Source of the DNA: Deltaproteobacteria bacterium
GTDB taxonomy: Bacteria; Desulfobacterota; GWC2-55-46; S146-73
Length of the DNA: 7,640 nucleotides
Reading direction: 5' to 3'
Assembly (NCBI GenBank): GCA_015492355.1
Contig: WGFF01000260.1
Coordinates: forward strand, 1-7,640
Within the stretch, counting starts at the first letter, position 1; the number at the start of each line of letters is the position of its first letter. The position numbers and the translations under genes were made by a program. Positions 1-6,153 of this stretch are shown here, piece after piece. The notes under the pieces were generated by a model. That model did not search any database and was not told the origin of the DNA. It saw only the letters and a list, made by a program, of their open reading frames with translations.

Positions 1-21
1 AAGCAATGAAGTTGCTTTTTT
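1..21 (+). terminator. Probable rho-independent terminator of a gene left of the window
   Basis: Arms AAGCAA (1-6) and TTGCTT (12-17) enclose a 5-nt loop, and a run of six T (16-21) follows at once. This is the layout of an intrinsic terminator for + strand transcription. The visible stem has only two G-C pairs, but it starts at the first base of the window, so the true stem may be longer. The gene it would serve is not visible. Confidence 0.5.
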
Positions 22-45
22 GATAGATATATACCTTAGTAATCC

Positions 46-76
46 CAGGGGGGTTCAGGGGGTGTAACCCCCTGAA
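46..76 (+). repeat. Competing inverted repeats in the methyltransferase leader
   Basis: A perfect 9-bp inverted repeat has arms TTCAGGGGG (54-62) and CCCCCTGAA (68-76) around a 5-nt loop. A second left arm at 46-55 (CAGGGGGG then TT) can instead pair with AACCCCCTG (66-74) with one bulged G. The two stems share the C-run at 68-72, so only one can form at a time. The structure ends about 12 nt before the Shine-Dalgarno of the methyltransferase gene. No T-tract follows on either strand, so a simple terminator is unlikely. A leader regulatory structure or a dispersed palindrome are both possible. Confidence 0.55.
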
Positions 77-100
77 GTTATTGTAAAGAAAGAGGGTTTT

Positions 101-775
101 ATGGGCTTGGATATCAAAAAGACCCTGTCTCTGGTTGTTCTTATTTTCTTCCTTCCATCGCCACTCCTCTCTGGAGAGGGACACAAACACAGACACATAC
201 CCTTCGGCAGTATCGAAAACTACATCCGTGTCATGGAAGACCCTGGAAGGGCTGAATGGCAGAAGCCCGATAGGGTGGTGGATGTGCTCTCTATAAAACC
301 CGGCTACAGGATAGCAGACATAGGGGCTGGCTCAGGATACTTTACAAGGAGGTTTGCAAGGGTAGTTGGTCAGGACGGTGTGGTATATGCAGTCGATATA
401 GAAAAGGGTATGATAGAGTTCATAGAGAAGACGAAGAGGGAGGAGAACCTTACCAACATAAGGACCATACTTGCAAGCCCTGATGACCCAGGGCTTGAGC
501 CTGGTGCAGTGGATATGGTCTTTATATGCGATACCTATCATCATATAGAAAGTCGTATACCCTACATGAAAAGGCTCAGGAGGGTCTTAAGAGATGGTGG
601 TCGCCTTGTTATCGTGGACTTCAAACCAGAGCCCACCCCTGTGGGACCACCCCTGAGGATAAGGATATCGAGAAAAAAGGTGATAGATGAACTGAAAAAG
701 GCGGGTTATGTGCTGGAGGGAGAGTTTTATTTCCTGCCATACCAGTACTTTCTCATATTCGTACCCTCCAGGTGA
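101..775 (+). CDS. Exported class I SAM-dependent methyltransferase
   Basis: 224 aa. The N-terminus is a signal peptide: a KK n-region, a hydrophobic core at about 9-19 and probable cleavage near residue 24-25, followed by a His cluster (H28, H30, H32). A Rossmann methyltransferase domain follows. SAM-binding motif I is DIGAGSGYF at 73-81, an acidic residue ends beta-2 (D99 in AVDIEKGM), D138/D144 lie in the motif-II region, and LRDGGRLVIVDF sits at 163-174. The segment MEDPGRAEWQKPD (45-57) before motif I is typical of the exported members of this family as I recall them, which argues against an internal start. ATG 101 has an AGAGGG site (91-96) only 4 nt upstream. The substrate is unknown. 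Export of a SAM-dependent enzyme is puzzling because SAM is cytosolic, so the N-terminus could instead be an uncleaved anchor. The gene stands alone on the + strand and converges on the barrel gene. Confidence 0.85.
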   Translation: MGLDIKKTLSLVVLIFFLPSPLLSGEGHKHRHIPFGSIENYIRVMEDPGRAEWQKPDRVVDVLSIKPGYRIADIGAGSGYFTRRFARVVGQDGVVYAVDIEKGMIEFIEKTKREENLTNIRTILASPDDPGLEPGAVDMVFICDTYHHIESRIPYMKRLRRVLRDGGRLVIVDFKPEPTPVGPPLRIRISRKKVIDELKKAGYVLEGEFYFLPYQYFLIFVPSR

Positions 776-830
776 AGCGAAAGATGTGACTACCACCATT
801 TTCTGCGGGAATCTCTCCACATGAAATAGC
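776..830. other. Convergent intergenic gap without a clear terminator
   Basis: These 55 nt separate the stops of the methyltransferase (+) and the barrel gene (-). I see no stem followed by a T-tract on either strand, so termination here is either rho-dependent or lies inside the opposing gene. Confidence 0.5.
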
Positions 831-2084
831 TCAGAAACTATACCTCAACCTTGTATAGATGTTATTGTTTCCTTCCAGCTGACCGAACTCTGTATGGTCG
901 AATCTACCTGAGAAGATATTTGCCCCTATTGTAATCCTCAGGGAGTCCATTATACGGTAGTTTATAGCGGGTCTCAGATAGACATCCCTGTCAGAGGGGC
1001 TGTAGAATGTGAAGAGTTCCATCCTGAGGGTTTGATTCAGAAAGAGGTGTACAAGCCTTACTGTGAAGAGATGCCTGAACTCATCCCTTGCAGGCATTGT
1101 GCCGAGCGAGCCCCTGTAGGAATCGTACCTCAGTATCTCATCCACCATGTACTGGACACCCATGGTAAAATCCCCGGTAATACTCCGCGTATATCCTATA
1201 AGGTATTTTATTGATGGGTTTTCAACATAGCCATTCCTGCCTGTAGGGTCGTTCCTTGAGTCATAAAAACCCATCTCCATATTTCCTATACCACCGAGCA
1301 GTGGTCCCCTTGCACTAAAGCCGTATACATTGAGCCTGGGATAGAAGAACCCCTCCCTTACGGGGTCGAGTATACCCCGTGGCTCCTTGTAGAATCCATT
1401 GAAGAAATACAGGGCAAGCTCATAACTCCCTATAGTCCTGTATACCCGCAGGGCGAGTTCAGCATTCTCTAAAGACCTTTTGGGCTCTACAAAGACCCTT
1501 CTGGCTTCCCTTCCCCTTATCATGCCCCTGAGCCCATCATAGAAAGAAAGCCTCGTACCCCTTATACTCTCATCTGGTTCAAAGAAGGGTATGAGCACCA
1601 TATCGAGGTTTACATGGTCTGTAAAGAACCATACCCTCAATGCATCACTGGGGAGTTTGAGATATTCATCATCCCTCCCCACGAAGAAGGATACATAGTC
1701 CTTTGGAAAGAGGTCGTTTATAAAAAGCAGGTCTCCTGTACCCCAGGTAAGTATCTGTCTTCCTATCTTCACATCCATGGAATCGAACGGTGTGATGGCA
1801 AGGTTGAGTTCCCTGAAGTAAAAAGAGACCTCCTCGCTGTAACCATCGAGTAACGCCTCACCCTTAAGGGAGACCTCACCTGAGAGTGCCTCAAGGCTGT
1901 TCGGGAAATAGAGCCCCTTCAGCTGGAACCTGAGCTCAGAGAGATTGTAGGCATTCTTTACACCCCTCTTGTCACCCAGTTTCATGCCGTATGCACCCTC
2001 CACAAAGCCGTGTATACCACCGTACACGGTGGAAGTCCAGAGGGATATCCACAGCACCACAGAAAGGACTACGTATCGCCTCAT
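831..2084 (-). CDS. DUF1302-like outer-membrane beta-barrel protein
   Basis: 417 aa from the chosen ATG. A signal peptide is evident (MRR, a hydrophobic core at 4-18, probable cleavage after YG at 21-22). The mature chain alternates short amphipathic strands with loops and ends IYTRLRYSF, the C-terminal Phe signature recognised by the BAM machinery. The motif GRQILTWGTGDLLFINDLFP (108-127) resembles the GRQ...WG..D motif of DUF1302/alginate-export-like barrels. It probably forms the outer-membrane channel or acceptor for the MMPL/LolA-like pair upstream; that role is inferred from context. Start choice: ATG 2084 overlaps the LolA-like stop as ATGA and gives a basic n-region. ATG 2096 would add MDKE, is preceded by GAGGAG with no spacing, and gives a less typical signal peptide, but it cannot be excluded. 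No transport substrate can be read from the sequence. Confidence 0.75.
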   Translation of the reverse strand: MRRYVVLSVVLWISLWTSTVYGGIHGFVEGAYGMKLGDKRGVKNAYNLSELRFQLKGLYFPNSLEALSGEVSLKGEALLDGYSEEVSFYFRELNLAITPFDSMDVKIGRQILTWGTGDLLFINDLFPKDYVSFFVGRDDEYLKLPSDALRVWFFTDHVNLDMVLIPFFEPDESIRGTRLSFYDGLRGMIRGREARRVFVEPKRSLENAELALRVYRTIGSYELALYFFNGFYKEPRGILDPVREGFFYPRLNVYGFSARGPLLGGIGNMEMGFYDSRNDPTGRNGYVENPSIKYLIGYTRSITGDFTMGVQYMVDEILRYDSYRGSLGTMPARDEFRHLFTVRLVHLFLNQTLRMELFTFYSPSDRDVYLRPAINYRIMDSLRITIGANIFSGRFDHTEFGQLEGNNNIYTRLRYSF

Positions 2085-2884
2085 CTCCTTATCCATCTCC
2101 TCGGCGGTCTTCTGAGATATCTCTCGCTGAATATATCTTCCTTTATGCCCACATCGTACCTTACATCCCTGAACTCCACTACCGTCTCTCCACCCTCTAC
2201 ATCCCTTGCCCTTGCCTTTGTGATGGTGGGTATGCCCTGGATGGTCTCGATCGTTTCAGCTGTTATGACCCTGTAGAGTTTTCCAGCCCTGTCATAATAC
2301 TCACCCTTTATGGGTAGAAAGTTATCCTTGTCTATCCACGTAATGTAGAAGGAGAACTCCACAAGGTCCCTGTCCTTAGGTATGTTCTTTATCACGTAGG
2401 TCTGCCTTCCATCGACCATTTCCTCACCAACCAGTTCGTGTACATCATCCCGAGGGAGCCTCCCTGATACGTCCTCGTAGGTAAAATGTGAACCTGCAAA
2501 GCTCGAACGCTTGTCCCTCTGGGATACCCTCTTTACAAGGTCTATGGCAGGCACATATAGCCATCTGTCATCGTCACGGTCTGTGTTCTTCCACACCATG
2601 TATATCATCCCTTCGAGGTCTTCTGGCTTGTGGAAATAGACGTAGAACCTCTGCCTGCCCCCATCCTCCACATCATACCTGAGCATGGTCATCTCCCTCA
2701 TGCGCACCCTTCCACGCCTGTCCTTTATGGTCATCCTTACCCTTGCAACACCGTCTTTCCCCCCGTAGTAATAGGCAAGGTTTGCCCTATCCATTACCTC
2801 ATCCGCAGAGAGGGCGGATGCGTTATCAGGGGCAAAGACGACTAATATACAAGCCATAAGGATGTAAAGACCTGGTATCTTCAT
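2081..2884 (-). CDS. LolA-like periplasmic protein (outer membrane lipoprotein-sorting type, PF17131-like)
   Basis: 267 aa. A signal peptide with cleavage likely after NASA (residue 24) sends it to the periplasm. C12 does not sit in a convincing lipobox, so it is not called a lipoprotein. The body matches the LolA-like outer-membrane lipoprotein-sorting family: many antiparallel strands and the family block RWLYVPAIDLVKRVSQ (107-122), continuing through SSFAGSHFTYED (127-138). LolA folds carry acyl chains in a half-barrel, so a hydrophobic cargo passed from the neighbouring MMPL pump toward the barrel is the simplest role. The cargo itself is unknown. ATG 2884 is chosen because AGGAGGT (2898-2892) lies 7 nt upstream; a GTG at 2893 would start inside that site. 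Its stop overlaps the next gene by four bases if that gene starts at 2084. It lies 119 nt after the MMPL stop. Confidence 0.82.
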   Translation of the reverse strand: MKIPGLYILMACILVVFAPDNASALSADEVMDRANLAYYYGGKDGVARVRMTIKDRRGRVRMREMTMLRYDVEDGGRQRFYVYFHKPEDLEGMIYMVWKNTDRDDDRWLYVPAIDLVKRVSQRDKRSSFAGSHFTYEDVSGRLPRDDVHELVGEEMVDGRQTYVIKNIPKDRDLVEFSFYITWIDKDNFLPIKGEYYDRAGKLYRVITAETIETIQGIPTITKARARDVEGGETVVEFRDVRYDVGIKEDIFSERYLRRPPRRWIRR

Positions 2885-3003
2885 AGGAGCCACCTCCTCA
2901 GTCTTGGGTCTTGTAAAGCCCTGTCATTCGATCCATGTACCTGCCACTGGCATTCTGGCTGGACTCATGTGGTTCACAGAAGATTCCCCTCCTGAAAATT
3001 TTT
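2885..3003 (-). other. 119-nt spacer between the MMPL and LolA-like genes
   Basis: The spacer holds a second strong Shine-Dalgarno-like run (AGGAGGGG, 2993-2986) not used by any annotated gene. It could only serve a 17-codon GTG reading frame (2977-2924), which I do not call a gene. There is also a short palindrome, TGCCA-C-TGGCA (2942-2952). No terminator or clear promoter was seen, so readthrough from the pump gene is plausible. Confidence 0.45.
2892..2898 (-). promoter_or_regulatory. Shine-Dalgarno that fixes the LolA-like start
   Basis: AGGAGGT, a near-perfect anti-16S match, lies 7 nt before ATG 2884. It overlaps the alternative GTG start at 2893, which makes that longer reading implausible. 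Confidence 0.8.
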
Positions 3004-3007
3004 TCAG
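2992..3007. repeat. 16-bp palindrome over the MMPL stop codon
   Basis: CTGAAAA (2992-2998) and TTTTCAG (3001-3007) form perfect 7-bp arms around TT. The repeat contains the MMPL stop TGA (3006-3004, minus strand) and overlaps the following Shine-Dalgarno-like run. The 2-nt centre makes it a poor RNA hairpin, so a protein-binding site or chance are both possible. Confidence 0.4.
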
Positions 3008-5304
3008 TTAAGTCTGAGCGGTCTTTTCAGTATACCCATAAGTGCGGGCAGTATCAGTAGTGTTGCAAGACCACTCACTGCCATTATGGAGGCGAAGAAG
3101 AATCCAACAGTCTGGTACGGCACGAGTGGTGATACGAAAAGTGGCGCAAAACCCATGGATATGACCACCATATTCCTTATTATAGCCCTCACCGGTTCAT
3201 CGAATACCTTGTGTATGGTCTCCTCCCATGAGCGGGATTGACTGTTAATCTGTCTTGTCCTCTGGCAGAAGTGTATGGCGAAGTCAACCGATATTCCGAG
3301 TGTAAGGGCTGAGAGCACTGCAACAGGCATATCGTAGTCCTTTCCAACTATACCTATGAGCCCGTATATGAAGACTATGGTGATGGAAAGGGGGATTATG
3401 GATATAAGACCCCACAGCGGGGAGCGGAAGAGGATACCCATCATCAGGAGCACTGTTATCCCACCCCCTGCAAGTGCCTTCAACATGCCTGTAACCATCT
3501 TCTCCTGCCATATAACGTTCAGGTAGGTAAGCCCTGCCCACTTCACATCGAGTTCCACAGGCGGGGGGTTGTTCTTTATGTAATCGCTTACAAACCCCTC
3601 TACCTCCCTCATATCCTGATTATCACCACTTTTGAGCTGAATCCATATATTCGCCTTTCTGTACTCAGGGTCAACGAGATGGTACAGGTCTTCAGGATCG
3701 CCCGTCATCTCGTAGAGGAAGAGATACTGGGCTATCTTCTTGGATGTGTCAGGGACCCTGTAGTATTCTGGGTCTTCATCGTTCAGCTCAAAGGATATCT
3801 TCTTTACCACGTCCACAACCGATGTGGTCTTGCCCACCACAGTGAGTGATGAGAGGGCTTGCTGGAGCCTATCTATGTATCCTGCCACCTCTGGTCGTTT
3901 CATAACCCCTTCCCCGCCTTCGAGCACCAAAAAAGCCATGTACGTACCACCGAAGAGTTCATTGAGCACCCTCTCTGCAACCCGTATGGGATGACCTGGA
4001 TGGAACCACCTTGTAGGATTGTCGTTCACACGGGTCTTTGATATACCGTAGAGGGACACAACTACCACCACGGCACACACAACTATGAGTGGCTTTGCGT
4101 ACCTGATGGATAGCCCGCCCAGGTATTCCTGTAGCCTGTAGAGTGTGGTATCCCTTCTTGCCACAGGGAGCCTTTTAAAGAACCGCTCTGGCATGAGTGT
4201 TATGTACGCGGGTATGAAGGTTATGGTAAGGAGCCATGCTATGATGATACCTATGGCAACAAAGGCTCCAAAAACACGCACAGGTGGTATGGGTGTGAGT
4301 ACAAGGGATGCAAACCCTGCCATGGATGTGATGGATGTAAAGAACATGGGGGTGAAGAGTTCATCCATTACAGCAAGGAGGGTGTTCCTTTTGTCCTTTA
4401 TATGATGGAACCTGTCGCTGAACTCGCTGAGTATATGGATGGAATCGAGTACCGCTATGGGCATGAGAAATATGGGTATCATGGAGCTCATGATATGAAC
4501 GGTAAAGCCCGTACCCACGAGCAGTCCCATCGTCCATATGACCGTTATCATGGACACTATCATGGAGGAGAGAACGAGTACCATGCTTCTGAAGAAAAAG
4601 AGCATGAGAAGGAATATGAGGAGTCCTGCCAGCGGGGCTGATACCGCCATCTGCCTGAACATCTCTACCCCGAAGGTCTCCTCTGCAACAGGAAGACCTG
4701 TGATGTAGTATTTCTCATTACCCCTGTGTCTTTCTATTATGGACTCTATCTGTTTTGCTATCCTGTAGCTTAGGCGCTTTTCCTTTATGGGTATGAAGAG
4801 GGCTATTGCCTTTCCCTTCTCGGATACGAGGAGATTCTTGAGTACAGGGTTTTCGAGTGCCCTTTTAAATACCCTCTGTGCGGATTCACTGTCAGGTATC
4901 TTCCTTTCCATAAGGGGCTGTATGGTAAGAAGACCGTCGTGTGCCTGTATGTCATCCGTGGTGGTGGGGCTTATCACATCCCTTGCTACAACCCCGTCTA
5001 TCCTGAGTATCTCATCCGTAATCCTTGCTATACGCTCGAGTGTATCTGGCTTGAATACCCCTTCTGGGGATGTATCGTCCACTATCCCCACAACGAAGCT
5101 GTCGTAAAGATTAAAATCCCTCTTTATCTCCCTGTGGGCAATGCGTACAGGCTCGTCCTCTGAGAGCATGTTCTCAGGGTCTGTATCTATCACTATCCTG
5201 GGCAGTTGAAGTATGAGGACCACGGTGAGAAGAACCGTAAGCGCCATCACCTTGCGCGGATGTTCTATGGACAGGGATACCATTCTCAAAAGGGCATTCT
5301 TCAT
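3004..5304 (-). CDS. MMPL/RND-superfamily inner-membrane transporter
   Basis: 766 aa with the duplicated RND plan. TM1 is at about 17-36, followed by a periplasmic domain (37-215). TM2-TM6 lie at about 219-368, TM7 at 403-421, a second periplasmic domain at 422-602, and TM8-TM12 at about 605-757. Each half carries an acidic residue in the proton-relay helix: D287 in PIAVLDSIHIL (TM4) and D674 in LGISVDFAIHF (TM10). The length is well below AcrB-type pumps (about 1,000 aa or more) and fits the MMPL/hydrophobic-export branch. A proton-driven pump for a lipid-like or hydrophobic compound is likely, but the substrate cannot be read. The start ATG 5304 overlaps the DUF2892 stop as ATGA, with an AGAGGG site 7 nt upstream inside that gene, so translation is probably coupled. 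No membrane-fusion adaptor gene is present; the LolA-like protein probably takes the periplasmic role. Confidence 0.9.
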   Translation of the reverse strand: MKNALLRMVSLSIEHPRKVMALTVLLTVVLILQLPRIVIDTDPENMLSEDEPVRIAHREIKRDFNLYDSFVVGIVDDTSPEGVFKPDTLERIARITDEILRIDGVVARDVISPTTTDDIQAHDGLLTIQPLMERKIPDSESAQRVFKRALENPVLKNLLVSEKGKAIALFIPIKEKRLSYRIAKQIESIIERHRGNEKYYITGLPVAEETFGVEMFRQMAVSAPLAGLLIFLLMLFFFRSMVLVLSSMIVSMITVIWTMGLLVGTGFTVHIMSSMIPIFLMPIAVLDSIHILSEFSDRFHHIKDKRNTLLAVMDELFTPMFFTSITSMAGFASLVLTPIPPVRVFGAFVAIGIIIAWLLTITFIPAYITLMPERFFKRLPVARRDTTLYRLQEYLGGLSIRYAKPLIVVCAVVVVVSLYGISKTRVNDNPTRWFHPGHPIRVAERVLNELFGGTYMAFLVLEGGEGVMKRPEVAGYIDRLQQALSSLTVVGKTTSVVDVVKKISFELNDEDPEYYRVPDTSKKIAQYLFLYEMTGDPEDLYHLVDPEYRKANIWIQLKSGDNQDMREVEGFVSDYIKNNPPPVELDVKWAGLTYLNVIWQEKMVTGMLKALAGGGITVLLMMGILFRSPLWGLISIIPLSITIVFIYGLIGIVGKDYDMPVAVLSALTLGISVDFAIHFCQRTRQINSQSRSWEETIHKVFDEPVRAIIRNMVVISMGFAPLFVSPLVPYQTVGFFFASIMAVSGLATLLILPALMGILKRPLRLN

Positions 5305-5513
5305 ACAGAGACCCTCTCCTCACCACAGGATCTTACACCGAACCACCTGAGAAAGACCATCATGGGACACCAGTTGGTGAAACCTGACTGAAGGAGATTC
5401 AACCCCACGAAGGCTGTAAAAAGGAGCCAGTACTCTGAATGTATCCTTGATAGTATAAGGCTCAGGACTATGAACACCCCTGCTATGAGCCTTAAAAACC
5501 TCTCCATGTGCAT
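5301..5513 (-). CDS. DUF2892 (YgaP-type) two-helix inner-membrane protein
   Basis: 70 aa. It has two hydrophobic helices (about 8-22 and 27-43) joined by a short SRIHSEYW loop. The FVGLNLLQSGFTNWCP stretch (35-50) closely matches the DUF2892/YgaP-like transmembrane family, including the Cys-Pro pair (C49-P50). A second Cys (C63) lies in the short tail. In E. coli YgaP this domain is fused to a rhodanese and is linked to sulfur handling; here it stands alone. ATG 5513 is chosen because GGGAGGT (5527-5521) lies 7 nt upstream. A TTG at 5558 would add 15 residues that read through that site. The stop overlaps the MMPL start by four bases, tying this small protein to the exporter. The two Cys could accept persulfide or thiol groups; that is inference. 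Confidence 0.82.
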   Translation of the reverse strand: MHMERFLRLIAGVFIVLSLILSRIHSEYWLLFTAFVGLNLLQSGFTNWCPMMVFLRWFGVRSCGEERVSV

Positions 5514-5520
5514 GGTATCT

Positions 5521-5527
5521 ACCTCCC
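5521..5527 (-). promoter_or_regulatory. Shine-Dalgarno that fixes the DUF2892 start
   Basis: GGGAGGT lies 7 nt before ATG 5513. It would fall inside the coding sequence if the TTG at 5558 were used, so it decides for the shorter 70-aa product. Confidence 0.75.
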
Positions 5528-5650
5528 TTGTCTTAGGATATTTTAAGGGGATTTTCAAACCATGGGGTCTTACCCCGTGCCCCTGATAGTTTTTTACTGG
5601 ACTTCAAAGGGACGATCCCCTCCATCCCCCTGAGAGCCCAGCCTGTCTGC

Positions 5651-5685
5651 CTCCCATCCACAGCAAAGGGTATTGTGGCTGGGAG
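5651..5685 (-). repeat. Long imperfect inverted repeat (11 of 12 pairs)
   Basis: Arms CTCCCATCCACA (5651-5662) and TGTGGCTGGGAG (5674-5685) pair at 11 of 12 positions around an 11-nt loop; the mismatch is 5657/5679. An alternative perfect 7-bp pairing uses CCCAGCC (5637-5643) with GGCTGGG (5677-5683) and excludes the first stem. In the minus-strand transcript this lies between the DsrE and DUF2892 genes. It may be an mRNA processing or stabilising element, or a leader switch. It matches no riboswitch class I recognise. Confidence 0.55.
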
Positions 5686-5721
5686 AGAATAGATATCTCT
5701 ACCTTCAAAAGACCTTTCGAT

Positions 5722-6072
5722 TTAAAACACCATCACCCCATCGCTCTCTTTGAGCCACCTGGCAAGGTCGATGGTCTTACCTATGATGGCACCATCTATG
5801 TAGTCCTCCTCCTTAAGTCCCCTCGCCTTGGTACAGGTAAGACAGCTCCTCACCTCCACCCCCTTTTCAATGAGTCCCTTGAGCATCTCTTCTATGTTGT
5901 AGTATCCCTTTGGTGGAGACTGCCCCTTCTTAGCCGAGATCACACTGTCTCCGTAGAGGAATATCTTTACCTCCACACCCTCTCGTACAAGTGCCTCAGA
6001 GAGCCTGAGTGCATTCCAGACCTTCTCGTTCCCGTATGGTGCATCCTGAAGGACTATGGTTATCCTGTGCAT
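5722..6072 (-). CDS. DsrE/DsrF-family sulfur carrier with a CxxC motif
   Basis: 116 aa. The fold pattern is that of DsrE/TusD: a beta-1 strand ITIVLQDAPYG (4-14), an alpha helix (15-31), strand VKIFLYGDSV (35-44), helix IEEMLKGLIEKG (60-71), strand VEVRSC (72-77) and a C-terminal strand VMVF (113-116). C77 is at the position expected for the catalytic Cys of DsrE/TusD (from memory), and C80 makes it a CLTC motif followed by KARGL. Such proteins carry persulfide sulfur in the cytoplasm. Here it probably accepts sulfane sulfur from the SQR-like enzyme encoded upstream; that partner is inferred from position. It is not part of a dsrEFH or tusBCD cluster, as no sibling subunits are present. Start ATG 6072 has AGGAGG (6084-6079) 6 nt upstream. 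Confidence 0.85.
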   Translation of the reverse strand: MHRITIVLQDAPYGNEKVWNALRLSEALVREGVEVKIFLYGDSVISAKKGQSPPKGYYNIEEMLKGLIEKGVEVRSCLTCTKARGLKEEDYIDGAIIGKTIDLARWLKESDGVMVF

Positions 6073-6078
6073 TCCAGA

Positions 6079-6084
6079 CCTCCT
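6079..6084 (-). promoter_or_regulatory. Strong Shine-Dalgarno of the DsrE-family gene
   Basis: AGGAGG lies 6 nt before ATG 6072. The 81-nt gap upstream holds a weak 5-bp stem and a TATAAA (6096-6091) too close to this site to act as a useful -10, so co-transcription with the SQR gene is the simpler reading. Confidence 0.7.
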
Positions 6085-6153
6085 TTCTTGTTTATAGCCA
6101 TCTTTTTTGTGAAAGGTAGGAAAGGGCCCTCCAGAAAAGGCTCTTTCTCGCCA

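Larger units (their letters stand above)
5514..5721 (-). other. Structured 208-nt spacer between DsrE and DUF2892 genes
   Basis: This is the longest gap within the minus-strand series. It holds a weak inverted repeat just after the DsrE stop (5705-5720), the palindrome AGATATCT (5691-5698), the long hairpin at 5651-5685, a G-rich minus-strand stretch (about 5616-5640) and a small GC hairpin (5561-5579). No stem is followed by a T-tract, so no intrinsic terminator is called. AT-rich sequence at 5541-5548 could hold a -10 element, but I found no matching -35. No coding frame longer than about 17 codons was seen where I read it. Confidence 0.45.

Noticed and set aside
1991..2317. A + strand frame across the LolA-like/barrel junction
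   Set aside because: It lies antisense to two well-supported genes and shows no domain, signal or ribosome site.
4402..4641. A + strand frame rich in His, Tyr and Glu that looks like a metal-binding protein
   Set aside because: It is antisense to the first transmembrane block of the MMPL gene; the composition comes from reading Met/Ile/Phe-rich helices backwards. It has no start context or family match.
5514..5558. TTG start adding 15 residues to the DUF2892 protein
   Set aside because: The strong GGGAGGT site lies inside this stretch and points to ATG 5513; the extra residues precede the normal family N-terminus.
5514..5721. Known riboswitch (cobalamin, TPP, SAM, fluoride) in the spacer
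   Set aside because: I compared remembered core motifs and none fits; only generic pairing is visible.
6073..6153. TATAAA (6096-6091) as a -10 for the DsrE gene, and a weak stem at about 6133-6148 as a terminator
   Set aside because: A start from that -10 would begin at or inside the Shine-Dalgarno, and no -35 fits. The stem has only five A-T-rich pairs and no T-tract.
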